Shown here one piece after another: positions 54,896 through 64,000 of a DNA stretch of 64,000 bases. The stretch is from Cohnella sp. CFH 77786 (GTDB lineage Bacteria; Bacillota; Bacilli; Paenibacillales; Paenibacillaceae). A program made the translations under genes and the position numbers. The notes beneath the pieces were generated by a model. It was not told where the DNA came from and did no database searches. It saw only the letters and a list, made by a program, of their open reading frames with translations. Each line of letters opens with the position of its first letter. Within the stretch, counting starts at the first letter, position 1. Where the stretch lies: assembly GCF_019400745.1 (NCBI RefSeq), contig NZ_WJIB01000001.1, positions 310,001 to 374,000 of the forward strand, in the 5' to 3' direction.

Positions 54896-56200
54896 TTAGC
54901 GGTTGATGCCGTTCTCTTCCGTCCAGACGACTTTGCCGTCCACCATGGTCAGCACCGGCCAGCCGTACAATTTCCATCCCGCGAACGGGGTGTTGCGTCC
55001 TTGGCTTAAGAAGGAATCGGGGTTAACCTCCTGCTCCTTCTCCAAATCGATCAAAGTCAGATCCGCCGGCGCTCCAACGTCGAGTTTGCCGTACGGCAGC
55101 CCGAACACCCGGGCCGGATCGGCCGTCATCCGCCGGAGCAGGAAATCCAGCGTCCAGCGCCCCGTGCGCACGAATTTCGTATAAAGAAGCGGGAAAGCCG
55201 TCTCGAAGCCATGGATGCCGAACGGCGCCTTGGCCAGCCCGCGGGCCTTCTCTTCCGCGCTGTGCGGCGCGTGGTCGGTGACGATCATGTCGATCGTGCC
55301 GTCCTCGAGCCCCCGGATGCAGGCTTCTACGTCACCGGGGGTACGGAGCGGCGGATTCATTTTCCAGTTGGCGTCCATCGAATCGGGAATGTCTTCGTCT
55401 GAGAGCACGAGATGGTGCGGACAGACTTCCGCGGTCACCTTGACGCCGACCGATTTGCCGAGCCGGATGAGCCGGACCGACTGCTCCGTGCTCACGTGGC
55501 ACACATGGTAGTGAACGCCGGTCGTTTCGGCGAGCAGGATGTCCCGTCCGACGTGGATCGCTTCGGATTCGTTCGGAATGCCTTTCAACCCGTGCCGTTT
55601 CGCGAACGCTCCTTCCGTTACCGCCGCTCCCTCGACGAGCGAGTCGTCCTCGCAGTGGGCGATGACCGGCAAGCCGAGGGAAGCGGCCAGGGCCATCGCG
55701 TTTTTCATCATTTGCGCGTTCTGCACGCCGACCCCGTCGTCCGTGAAGCCGATCGCGCCGGCTTCCTTGAGTGCCTTGAAATCCGTCAGCTCGCGACCGA
55801 GCTCGTTCTTCGTGATCGCCGCGTACGGCAGCACCCGCACGACGCCCTCCGCCGCCGCCTTGTCCAGCACGAATTTCACCGTGTCCGGCGCGTCCGTCAC
55901 CGGGCGCGTATTCGGCATCGGGGCGATCGTCGTGAATCCGCCCTTGGCCGCGGACTCGGTGCCGCTGCGGATCGTTTCCTTGTATTCGAAACCGGGTTCG
56001 CGCAGATGGACGTGCATGTCGATGAAACCCGGGGAAATCAGCTTACCTCCCGCGTCGATGACCTCGCAGCCCGACGTATCCGGGCGCTCCGCTGCACTAA
56101 GCCGCCTCGAGATTTTGCCGTCCGCGATATGGAAATGCTGCTGCTCTCTCGCACCGGTTTCCGGATGGACAACCGACGCGTTCAATATCCATGTTGCCAT
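54896..56200 (-). CDS. pyrC: dihydroorotase
   Basis: The protein has 434 residues, class I type. The metal site is in DMHVHLREPG, further ligands in HCEDDSL, HVSTEQSV and DHAPHSAEEK. It cyclises carbamoyl aspartate to dihydroorotate. GGAGG precedes the ATG. Upstream is a 176-bp gap with its own promoter and then pyrR; the aspartate carbamoyltransferase gene normally found here is absent. Confidence 0.96.
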   Translation of the reverse strand: MATWILNASVVHPETGAREQQHFHIADGKISRRLSAAERPDTSGCEVIDAGGKLISPGFIDMHVHLREPGFEYKETIRSGTESAAKGGFTTIAPMPNTRPVTDAPDTVKFVLDKAAAEGVVRVLPYAAITKNELGRELTDFKALKEAGAIGFTDDGVGVQNAQMMKNAMALAASLGLPVIAHCEDDSLVEGAAVTEGAFAKRHGLKGIPNESEAIHVGRDILLAETTGVHYHVCHVSTEQSVRLIRLGKSVGVKVTAEVCPHHLVLSDEDIPDSMDANWKMNPPLRTPGDVEACIRGLEDGTIDMIVTDHAPHSAEEKARGLAKAPFGIHGFETAFPLLYTKFVRTGRWTLDFLLRRMTADPARVFGLPYGKLDVGAPADLTLIDLEKEQEVNPDSFLSQGRNTPFAGWKLYGWPVLTMVDGKVVWTEENGINR

Positions 56201-56266
56201 GCCAAGCCGAACCTCCAGACGTTTCGCTTCCGCCGTGCAATCGAATTCTCCAGGTGAGTGCTGTTA

Positions 56267-56314
56267 GTGAATTTTTATTCACCTTATTGTATACCTGAGA
56301 ACCAGAATTGTCAC
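56267..56314 (-). promoter_or_regulatory. promoter and palindrome upstream of pyrC
   Basis: On the minus strand GTGACA (56309-56314), 17 nt, TACAAT (56286-56291). Just downstream is a perfect palindrome GTGAAT-TTTT-ATTCAC (56267-56282). pyrC and later genes may therefore have a start site separate from pyrR. Confidence 0.55.
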
Positions 56315-56376
56315 GGTTTCAGAGACGAAATTCACAATTTTGTATAATCATTCACACTACCGACAATGTGTAACGT

Positions 56377-57152
<776 letters not shown>

Positions 57153-57172
57153 GTACCGAATTCATTACAAGA

Positions 57173-57201
57173 ATTATCCCATGACAGGCGTACGGTGTCA
57201 A
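57173..57201 (-). promoter_or_regulatory. promoter of the pyrR leader
   Basis: On the minus strand TTGACA (57196-57201), 17 nt, GATAAT (57173-57178). Confidence 0.8.
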
Positions 57202-57222
57202 GCCGTGTCACGGAACCGCGAC

Positions 57223-58476
57223 TTAAAATTCGAATTCGACGTCGGTGAGGCGGCGTTTGATTTCCTCGATGACGCGCCGCTCTTCCGCTTCGCCTTGGGC
57301 GATGAAGGTGACCGAGAAGCGGACGAACCGCCCGGCGTCGTCCCACGGCACGGTAGAGATAAGCTTCTCGCGGATCAGGTATTGCGAGAAGTCTTCGGCG
57401 GTTTCGAACCGCTGGCCGCCTTTGATGCCTTTCGGCGCTTCCACGTAAAGGAAGAAGGAGCCTTTCGGCTTCTCCGCGCGGAAGCCGATTTCATTGAGCG
57501 CCGCGACCAGCAGGTTGTGGCGGCGGGAGTACTTCTCCGAGATCGCCTCTGTGATGGCCGGATGATCCAATCCGTACGCGGCCGCTTTCTGGATGGCGAT
57601 AAACTGGCCGGAGTCGCTGTTGTCCTTAACGTCGCCGAACGCTTTGACGATCAGCGGGTTGCCGGCGATGAAGCCGATCCGCCAGCCGGTCATGTTGTAG
57701 GACTTGGAGAGCGAATGCAGCTCCACGCCCACGTCCTTCGCGCCCGGAACGGACAGGAAGCTGAACGGCTTCACGCCGTCATACGTAAGAGCCGCGTAAG
57801 GAGCGTCGTGCACGACGATCACTTGGTGCTTCTTCGCCCAATCGACGACCTTCGCGAAAAACTCGGGGGTCGCCGCAGCGCCCGTCGGGTTGTTCGGATA
57901 GTTGAGGTACAGCAGCTTGGCGCGGCGCGCAATGTCTTGCGGAATGGCGTCCAGGTCCGGCAGGAAGTTGTTCTCTTTCGTCAGCTTAACCGTGTACACT
58001 TCGCCGCCGTAATATTTCGTGTGCGTGCCCATGACCGGGTATCCCGGTACGGTCATGATCGTCACGTCGCCCGGGTTGATGAATACGGCGGGCAGCATTG
58101 CCAGCGCCGGTTTGGCGCCGATCGTGTGCAGCACTTCCGTAACCGGATCGATGCCGTCGACGTTGAACACGTTTTTGAGGTAGCGGGCAGCAGCTTCCTT
58201 GAACGCGGGGATGCCATTGTCGGCGTAGCCGCGGTTTTCCGGCTTCGCGGCTTCTTCCGCCAGCTTCGCGACGATTTGCGCGTCCGCCATCTCGTCCGGC
58301 TCGCCGACGCCCATGTCGATGAGCTCCACGTCCGGGTAGGCTTGCTTCGCGGCCGCTTTGGCCCGTTTGATTTTCTCGAATTTATAAATGTTGGTGTCTT
58401 TGCCGTAATTGCTGCCGCCGATGCGGTTCGCGAATTGCTCTTGGATGTAAGTTGATTGGTACGTTTCCACGCTCAT
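57223..58476 (-). CDS. dapL: LL-diaminopimelate aminotransferase
   Basis: The protein has 417 residues, a class I/II PLP aminotransferase. The PLP lysine is in SLSKSYNMTGWRIG, with VPGYPVMGTHTKYYGG, YLNYPNNPTGA and FLYVEAPKG as family landmarks. DapL converts tetrahydrodipicolinate directly to LL-diaminopimelate for lysine and cell-wall synthesis. It is monocistronic and ends 22 nt from the pyr promoter. Paralogous aminotransferases cannot be fully excluded. Confidence 0.88.
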   Translation of the reverse strand: MSVETYQSTYIQEQFANRIGGSNYGKDTNIYKFEKIKRAKAAAKQAYPDVELIDMGVGEPDEMADAQIVAKLAEEAAKPENRGYADNGIPAFKEAAARYLKNVFNVDGIDPVTEVLHTIGAKPALAMLPAVFINPGDVTIMTVPGYPVMGTHTKYYGGEVYTVKLTKENNFLPDLDAIPQDIARRAKLLYLNYPNNPTGAAATPEFFAKVVDWAKKHQVIVVHDAPYAALTYDGVKPFSFLSVPGAKDVGVELHSLSKSYNMTGWRIGFIAGNPLIVKAFGDVKDNSDSGQFIAIQKAAAYGLDHPAITEAISEKYSRRHNLLVAALNEIGFRAEKPKGSFFLYVEAPKGIKGGQRFETAEDFSQYLIREKLISTVPWDDAGRFVRFSVTFIAQGEAEERRVIEEIKRRLTDVEFEF

Positions 58477-58620
58477 GGATCCGACACTCCTTCTATTTGA
58501 TCATGTCCCTAATATGCCTGAGCGCCAGGCGAACCGCCATGGATTTTTGTGCCGAACATTTGCAGAAAAACGCAATTGCTTACCTAGGGGAGGCTCGGTT
58601 TCGCGGAATCCTACCCGGTG

Positions 58621-59106
58621 GCGCAATTTAGTGTCCTTGGGGCGCTATTTCGGCGGTATCCCGACCAGAGGCGCAATTTAGTGTCCTTGGGGCGCTATTT
58701 CGGCGATATCCCGTACCGTTGCGCAATTTAGTGTCCTTGGGGCGCTATTTCGGCGATATCCCGACCAGAGGCACAATTTAGTGTCCCTGGGGCGCTATTT
58801 CGGCGATATCCCGTACCGTTGCGCAATTTAGTGTCCCTGGGGCGCTATTTCGGCGATATCCCGTACCGTTGCGCAATTTAGTGTCCCTGGGGCGCTATTT
58901 CGGCGATATCCCGTACCGTTGCGCAATTTAGTGTCCTTGGGGCGCTATTTCGGCGGGATCCCATACGTTGCGCAATTTAGTGTCCCTGGGGCGCTATTTC
59001 GGCGATATCCCGTACCGTTGCGCAATTTAGTGTCCCTGGAGCGCTATTTCGGCGGTATCCCGACCAGAGGCGCAATTTAGTGTCCTTGGGGCGCTATTTC
59101 GGCGGG
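58621..59106. repeat. ten-copy 50-bp tandem repeat
   Basis: Units start at 58621, 58671, 58721, 58771, 58821, 58871, 58921, 58970, 59020 and 59070 (the last cut short). Each holds GCGCAATTTAGTGTCC, TTGGGGCGCTATTTCGGCG and a short end that alternates between CGACCAGAG and CGTACCGTT. AGTGTCC can pair with GGGCGCT (GU pairs) as RNA. It fills the gap between rluD and dapL and contains no gene. Confidence 0.9.
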
Positions 59107-59123
59107 AACCGCGCGCTCCGACC

Positions 59124-60119
59124 TCATCGCGTCCGCAGAACCGTAAGCGCATGCTCCATGTCCGCCGGGATCGGCCTGGTGAACTCCAGGTACTCGCCCG
59201 TGCGCGGATGATCGAAGCCAAGCACCGCGGCATGCAAGGCTTGTCCGTTCATGCCGAGCGTGCGTCCCGCCCTTCCGCCGTACACCGGATCGCCGACGAG
59301 CGGATAGCCGATGTACTTCATGTGGACGCGGATTTGATGGGTTCGCCCCGTCTCGAGCTTCAGCTCCAGGTACGTATAATCGTCAAACCGCTCCTCGACG
59401 GCGAAATGGGTAACGGCCCTTTTGCCGCCTTTTTCCGTCACGGTATAAAGCTTGCGGTCGTGCGGATCCCGCCCCAGCGGCGCGTCGATCGTGCCGCGGT
59501 CATGCGGAATGACGCCGTATACGAGCGCCTTGTACCGGCGGTTCACCGTGTGAGCTTTCAACTGCTCCGCGAGCGATGCGTGCGCGAGATCGTTCTTCGC
59601 GGCCATCAGCAGGCCGGACGTGTCTTTGTCGATGCGATGCACGATGCCGGGACGCATGACCCCGTTAATGCCGGAGAGATCCTTGCAATGGTACAGCAGG
59701 GCGTTCACGACGGTGCCTGACGGATGTCCGGCGGCCGGGTGGACGACCATGCCCCTCGGCTTGTTGATCACGACGACGTCGGCGTCCTCGTAGACGATCT
59801 CGAGCGGAATGTTCTCCGGAATCAGCTCGACCGGCTCCGGTTCGGGTATCACGACCGCGACATGGTCGCCTACCGCAACCTTCGCGTTCGGCTTCGTCGG
59901 CTGGCCGTTCAGGACGACCGCCCCGGTCCGGATCCATTCTTGCACCTGGGAACGGGAGACGGCGGGATCGGCCAGCTCTTCCGTCACGTGCTTATCCAGC
60001 CGCTCGCCGGCCTGCCCGGCGGACACCGTCCATTCGTATTGCCGTTCGTTGTCGTCCGGCGTGGCCGGATCCCACTGTTCAGACAGGCTGTTCTTCGGTG
60101 GATGATTCTCCGTTGCCAT
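59124..60119 (-). CDS. rluD: RluA/RluD-family pseudouridine synthase
   Basis: The protein has 331 residues. An S4 RNA-binding domain (RLDKHVTEELADPAVSRSQVQEWIRTGAVVLNG) precedes the synthase domain with VVHPAAGHPSGTVVNAL and the catalytic HRIDKDTSGLL. It isomerises uridines in 23S rRNA. The start overlaps the lspA end by 41 nt, a common pairing in Firmicutes. The N-terminal 25 residues are a variable extension. Confidence 0.9.
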   Translation of the reverse strand: MATENHPPKNSLSEQWDPATPDDNERQYEWTVSAGQAGERLDKHVTEELADPAVSRSQVQEWIRTGAVVLNGQPTKPNAKVAVGDHVAVVIPEPEPVELIPENIPLEIVYEDADVVVINKPRGMVVHPAAGHPSGTVVNALLYHCKDLSGINGVMRPGIVHRIDKDTSGLLMAAKNDLAHASLAEQLKAHTVNRRYKALVYGVIPHDRGTIDAPLGRDPHDRKLYTVTEKGGKRAVTHFAVEERFDDYTYLELKLETGRTHQIRVHMKYIGYPLVGDPVYGGRAGRTLGMNGQALHAAVLGFDHPRTGEYLEFTRPIPADMEHALTVLRTR

Positions 60120-60606
60120 TCGGTTTGTTCTCCTGTTTGTACGACAGCAAGGAATCCAGAATCACCAGGGCGACGCCGACGCAAATGCCGGTGTCTGCCA
60201 GGTTAAAAATCGGAAACGTATAGCTGCCGAAATTGAATTGCAGAAAATCGACGACTTCCCCGTACAACGCGCGATCCAGGAAGTTGCCGACGGCGCCGCC
60301 GAGTATCATGCCCAGACCCGTCATAAGCAGACGGCTTCCCGTACCGTACGATCTTCTTAAATACCAGACGATGGCGGACACGACCACCAAGGTGATGACG
60401 AGGAAAAACCAGCGCTGCTCCTGCAGGATGCCGAACGCCGCGCCTCGGTTGCGGATGGAGGTCAGGATGAAAAAGTCGCCCAACACCTTGATCTGCTCGT
60501 TCAGTTCCATCGAATATTCGACGATCTTCTTGCTCGCGTAATCGACCAGGAACACGAGTACCGCAATCGCATAATAAGTCCAGAGGGGCCATACGCGTCT
60601 TTGCAT
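60079..60606 (-). CDS. lspA: lipoprotein signal peptidase
   Basis: The protein has 175 residues from MQRRVWPLW (the frame is open to 60648). Four membrane helices, with the aspartyl catalytic pair in GGAVGNFLDR and FNLADTGI and the conserved NRGAAFG. It cleaves prolipoproteins after lipid modification; several lipoproteins in this window would be substrates. Confidence 0.93.
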   Translation of the reverse strand: MQRRVWPLWTYYAIAVLVFLVDYASKKIVEYSMELNEQIKVLGDFFILTSIRNRGAAFGILQEQRWFFLVITLVVVSAIVWYLRRSYGTGSRLLMTGLGMILGGAVGNFLDRALYGEVVDFLQFNFGSYTFPIFNLADTGICVGVALVILDSLLSYKQENKPNGNGESSTEEQPV

Positions 60607-60784
60607 GGGATATACCCGCCTTTTCTCCCGATTTTCCAACGTGCCCATTTTATCACATCGCCGGAACCAGCGTCCACGCAGGATGCAAAACCCGGCAGAA
60701 ATGGCCGATCTTCACCTCGGCGGAGGTACGTAAAACGGGCTGCGGCTGAGAACAATAGGGATTAGGACGAAAGGAGTGGGCGTC

Positions 60785-61516
60785 ATGAGCCTTCCGATAA
60801 ACCAGGAGCGGATGCAAGAGCTAAGGCAGCGGCTGCTCCAGGAAAAGAAGGAGCTGGAGGAACGGGTAGGCCGGAACGACCATTATCAATTGTCTTCCGC
60901 GCTGCGGGATTCGATTGCCGAGCTGTCCGCTTACGACAACCACCCGGCCGACATCGGTTCCGAGACGTTTGAACGAGGCAAAGACCTCGCTTTGCTCGAA
61001 CGGGAAGCATTCCGCCTCAAGCGCGTCGAAGCCGCCCTGGAGCGGATGGATACGGGAGAGTACGGCCGATGCAAGGAATGCGGAGCCTTCATCTCCCCCG
61101 AACGCCTTGATGCGATGCCGACGGCAGACCATTGCGCGGAACACGAGCCGAGGTCGGAAATCTCCGAACGCCGGCCGGTGGAGGAACAGTTTCTGCGGCG
61201 TCCGTTCGGTCGTCACAGCAAGGACGAGGAAGACGTAACAGGCTTCGACGGCGAGGACGCCTGGCAAATCGTCTCCTCCTGGGGCAACTCCAACAGTCCG
61301 GCCATGGCCGAGGACAACAATATCGAGGAATACGATTCCGTCCATATCGAAGCGGGAGAAAACGAAGGATTCGTCGAACCGCTCGAAAGCTTCCTGGCGA
61401 CCGACATTACGGGCAAGCATGTCTCCGTCGTCCGCAACCGGCAATATTACCGCTACCTCGACGCGAACGAAGGCGACCACCTGCTGGAGCCCGACGAATA
61501 TTACGATGACCGCTAA
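60785..61516 (+). CDS. YteA-like TraR/DksA-type regulator
   Basis: The protein has 243 residues; AAAGGAG precedes the ATG. A coiled-coil N-terminus (RQRLLQEKKELEERVGRND) leads to a DksA/TraR zinc-finger region beginning GEYGRCKECGAFI. The finger is atypical: CKEC is followed by HCAEH, so the fourth Cys is replaced by His. The C-terminal 100 residues are an acidic extension characteristic of YteA-like proteins, which affect transcription or sporulation in Bacillales. Confidence 0.75.
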   Translation: MSLPINQERMQELRQRLLQEKKELEERVGRNDHYQLSSALRDSIAELSAYDNHPADIGSETFERGKDLALLEREAFRLKRVEAALERMDTGEYGRCKECGAFISPERLDAMPTADHCAEHEPRSEISERRPVEEQFLRRPFGRHSKDEEDVTGFDGEDAWQIVSSWGNSNSPAMAEDNNIEEYDSVHIEAGENEGFVEPLESFLATDITGKHVSVVRNRQYYRYLDANEGDHLLEPDEYYDDR

Positions 61517-61521
61517 ACGGT

Positions 61522-61938
61522 TTAATACGGGTTAATCTGCAGCTGCCGGTGAACGATGCGGACGATGTCGGCAATGTAATCCCCGACGATCGGCAGGTTC
61601 AGTTTCCCCAGGAGCTGCAGAATCCAAACGATCGTGGCCGCGAAAAACGTGAAGCCGAGCGCGATGCCCACGCCCCGGGACAAGCCCGAAAGGAAGTTCC
61701 GCCAAATCAATTGCCACGGTTTATGCGTCAATTCGACGTATTCCCGAAGCTGGGCTTTGTCCATGTCGAGCGCCAGGCGTTCGATCCGTTCGGACAGCAA
61801 GGCCAGCGTGCCCGTCAAGGCTCCAGTCTCGGAAGCTGGCGTTTGCGCAGGACCGTCGGGCGTATGCGTCCCCGGATTCGGCCGGAACGTCATTCGTCCC
61901 GGAATGGGTCCATGCTCCTTGCCGCTCGTCTCGCTCAT
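61522..61938 (-). CDS. DUF5665-like membrane protein
   Basis: The protein has 138 residues from MSETSGKEH (GGGAG 10 nt upstream). The helix LSERIERLALDMDKAQLREYVELTHKPWQLIWRNFLSGLSRGVGIALGFTFFAATIVWIL joins an amphipathic segment to one membrane helix, a pattern of DUF5665 proteins. It converges on the YteA-like gene. Function unknown. Confidence 0.65.
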   Translation of the reverse strand: MSETSGKEHGPIPGRMTFRPNPGTHTPDGPAQTPASETGALTGTLALLSERIERLALDMDKAQLREYVELTHKPWQLIWRNFLSGLSRGVGIALGFTFFAATIVWILQLLGKLNLPIVGDYIADIVRIVHRQLQINPY

Positions 61939-61960
61939 CTCATTTCCGCTCCCTTCCGCC

Positions 61961-62028
61961 AAAAAACGAGCCCTCGCCGCGGCGGCCGACACCAGACGGC
62001 CGTTCTCCGGCGGACGGAGCTCGTTTTT
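61961..62028. terminator. bidirectional terminator of ileS
   Basis: AAAAACGAGC/GCTCGTTTTT closes a GC-rich branched hairpin (inner GGCCG/CGGCC), giving T-runs on both strands. Confidence 0.75.
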
Positions 62029-62066
62029 CTCTCTTTGCCTATTCAGTTTGCGCCGAGACGCCGGGA

Positions 62067-64000
62067 TTATCCCCCGGTGACGATCCGGATGCCGATCGTA
62101 CGATCGCCCGCCTGCACGGGTTCCGTTTCTTCCGAACGGCCGAAGGAAAATTCGTTGACGAGTACGTTCTCCTTCAGCACGTGCGGGAACGCGCGAAGAG
62201 CGGCCTCCGTCTCGGCATCCACGTCCAATACCAAGTCTACGCGGAGCTCGATCGGCAAATTCATCTTTTTGCGGGTATCCTGCACCGCGCGGACCACTTC
62301 GCGGACGAGTCCCTCCTGCTCCAGCTCCGGCGTGATTTCCGTATTGAGAGCGACAGTCACGCCGCCTCCGGAAGCGGAAGCGAAGCCGGATTTGGCTTCT
62401 TTCTCCACGAGCAGTTCCTCCAGCGGCACCTCGAACGATTCGCCTTCCGGACTCGTGAACGAGAAAGCGCCGCGCCGCACGACGTCCCGCGATTCGTCCG
62501 CCGTCAGCGCCTTTAGCGCTTGCTGGATCGGGCCGACGTTTTTGCCGTATTTTTTGCCGCCGATTTTGAGGTTCAGCTTCAAGTGGAAGCGGACGAATCC
62601 GCTGTCGTCGGACACGAGCGAAATCCGCTTCACGTTGATCTCGTCCCGGATAATATCCTCGTAGCCGGCCAGATCGAAATCCCCGGAGAGCGAGACCAGC
62701 AATTCCGAAAGCGGCTGGCGGGTTTTGATGCCGGACTCGTTGCGGACGTTGCGGGCGAGTTCGACGACGGAGCGCACGGCCGCCATCTCGCGTTCCAACT
62801 CCCCGTCCATGGCCGAAGGGTCGGCCGTCGGGAAGTCCGCGAGATGGACGCTGCCTCCGCCTCCCAAATTGCCGTAGATGTCTTCCGCCACGAAAGGCGC
62901 GTACGGCGCAAGGAGCTGCGACAGCGTCAGCAGCGTTTCCCGCAGCGTCTGATAGGCGGCGATCTTGTCGTCCGTCAGCCCGCTGCCCCAGAAACGGTCG
63001 CGCGAACGGCGCACGTACCAGTTGGACAATTCATCCACGAAACCTTCAATCGCCTTCGCCGGGTTCAGGAAATCGTTGGCGTCCAAGCCTCTGCGGACTT
63101 CCGCGGCCAGCGTGTTCAGACGGGACAGGATCCAGCGGTCCAGCTTGCTGTCGGATACGCGTTTCGGATGCTCCTCCGCCCGGAATCCGTCGATGTCCGC
63201 GTACAGCGCATAGAACGCGTGCGTGTTGACTAGCGTGTCGATCACTTTGGACTTCGCTTCCGCCACGATCGTTTTGGAGAACCGTTTGCTGTTCCACGGC
63301 GCGCTGTCCGCGAGCAGCGCCCAGCGGAACGCGTCGGTGCCGAACTCTTCGATGATTTCCCACGGGTCGATGACGTTGCCCTTCGACTTGCTCATTTTCT
63401 GGCCGTTCTCGTCCAGCACGTGCCCCGTCGAAATGACCGATTTGTACGGCGCTTTGCCGTTATACAGCGTGGAGACGGCCAGCAGGCTGAAGAACCAGCC
63501 GCGCGTCTGGTCGATCCCTTCGCAGATGAAATCGGCCGGATATTGCTCCCGGAATTTGCTCTCGTCGCCGAACGGATGATGATATTGCGCGAAAGGCATC
63601 GAACCGCTGTCGAACCAGACGTCGATCACTTCCGGCGTCCGCTTCATCGTGCCTCCGCATTCGCACCGGAACGTCACGTCATCGACGTAAGGCTTGTGGA
63701 GCTCCAGATCTTCGGCTACCGTGCCGACAGCTAGAGAACGCATCTCCGCATGACTGTGCGGAGCCTTCTCCTTGCCGCAGCTTTCGCAAACCCAGACGTT
63801 CAGCGGCGTGCCCCAGTAGCGGTTGCGGCTGATGTTCCAATCGACGAGATCCTCGAGGAATTTGCCGAATCGTCCGTCGCGCAGATGTTCCGGGTACCAG
63901 GCGATCGTCTTGTTATTCGCGATCAGTTGGTCTTTCACGGCCGTCGTGCGGATGAACCAGCTCTCCGTCGCGTAGTAGAGCAGCGGCGATTTGCAGCGCC
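62067..64000 (-). CDS. ileS: isoleucyl-tRNA synthetase, 5' end outside window
   Basis: The frame remains open to the window edge, and its upstream residues (RCKSPLLYYATESWFIRTTAVKDQL) continue the family sequence, so this is the C-terminal part (about 644 residues). The KMSKS loop is GQKMSKSKGNVIDPW, preceded by NISRNRYWGTPLNVWVCESCG. The C-terminus has the anticodon-binding helical domain and a tail of type EQEGLVREVVRAVQDTRKKM, without the terminal zinc finger of common bacterial IleRS. That favours the eukaryote-like IleS2 class, which tends to be less sensitive to mupirocin; the class call is inference. Confidence 0.93.
   Translation of the reverse strand, partial: RCKSPLLYYATESWFIRTTAVKDQLIANNKTIAWYPEHLRDGRFGKFLEDLVDWNISRNRYWGTPLNVWVCESCGKEKAPHSHAEMRSLAVGTVAEDLELHKPYVDDVTFRCECGGTMKRTPEVIDVWFDSGSMPFAQYHHPFGDESKFREQYPADFICEGIDQTRGWFFSLLAVSTLYNGKAPYKSVISTGHVLDENGQKMSKSKGNVIDPWEIIEEFGTDAFRWALLADSAPWNSKRFSKTIVAEAKSKVIDTLVNTHAFYALYADIDGFRAEEHPKRVSDSKLDRWILSRLNTLAAEVRRGLDANDFLNPAKAIEGFVDELSNWYVRRSRDRFWGSGLTDDKIAAYQTLRETLLTLSQLLAPYAPFVAEDIYGNLGGGGSVHLADFPTADPSAMDGELEREMAAVRSVVELARNVRNESGIKTRQPLSELLVSLSGDFDLAGYEDIIRDEINVKRISLVSDDSGFVRFHLKLNLKIGGKKYGKNVGPIQQALKALTADESRDVVRRGAFSFTSPEGESFEVPLEELLVEKEAKSGFASASGGGVTVALNTEITPELEQEGLVREVVRAVQDTRKKMNLPIELRVDLVLDVDAETEAALRAFPHVLKENVLVNEFSFGRSEETEPVQAGDRTIGIRIVTGG

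Noticed and set aside
58621-59106. CRISPR array
   Set aside because: The regular repeats have no unique spacers; the variable ends are only two recurring types, and no cas genes are nearby.

Overview
The window looks like a chromosome segment of a spore-forming Paenibacillaceae member (Paenibacillus or Cohnella type). The host-like parts are GC-rich and carry genes typical of that family: a YycC-like protein, an S-layer-homology protein, LL-diaminopimelate aminotransferase, glutaminyl-tRNA synthetase, a YteA-type regulator, and a PyrR-controlled pyrimidine operon. Species assignment is inference from gene content, not from a marker gene.

Layout: 1-5.15 kb is host DNA: an RNase Z-like hydrolase, small membrane proteins, two identical tRNA-Val genes each with its own promoter, an SLH/PrcB-like protein, a SplB-like radical SAM protein and ung. 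From 5188 to 29807 lies an AT-richer integrative element of about 24.6 kb. It is bounded by a perfect 66-bp direct repeat of the 3' part of tRNA-Leu(UAA), with a tyrosine integrase next to the intact tRNA.

Element content: (1) a leftward defence operon (14904 to 5469) encoding a MORC/GHKL ATPase, a Z1 helicase-like protein, a PD-(D/E)XK protein, an AIPR protein, a C5-cytosine methyltransferase, Vsr, and a 51-residue zinc-ribbon protein too short for routine ORF calling; (2) two lipoproteins; (3) an XRE regulator followed by a block of small rightward genes including an Sda-like sporulation-checkpoint inhibitor and a RadC-like protein; (4) regulators; (5) a protein resembling a reverse transcriptase whose catalytic aspartates appear lost, beside 1.1 kb of non-coding, partly structured DNA; (6) a sigma-like factor and a divergent XRE regulator; (7) a five-hairpin GC-rich segment; (8) a decayed DNA-modification module (Nmad3-like gene with an in-frame stop and a frameshifted upstream partner); (9) an unknown cargo gene; (10) the integrase. 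No capsid, relaxase or replication genes were seen.

Right of the element: tRNA-Leu, tRNA-Ile(CAU) and tRNA-fMet; a five-gene MacB/FtsX-like ABC export operon ending in a solute-binding lipoprotein and preceded by a tandem palindromic operator; glnS; a NagZ-like lipoprotein; a three-gene ABC-2 exporter behind a ykkC-subtype-2-like riboswitch; an ECF sigma/anti-sigma-like pair with a candidate autoregulated promoter; a second ABC-2 exporter; a YvyF-like protein; and the pyr operon (pyrR, pyrC, carA, carB, pyrF, pyrE) with no pyrB, pyrK or pyrD in its usual place. Then come dapL, a ten-copy 50-bp tandem repeat, rluD, lspA, a YteA-like regulator, a DUF5665-like protein and the 3' part of ileS, which runs off the window.
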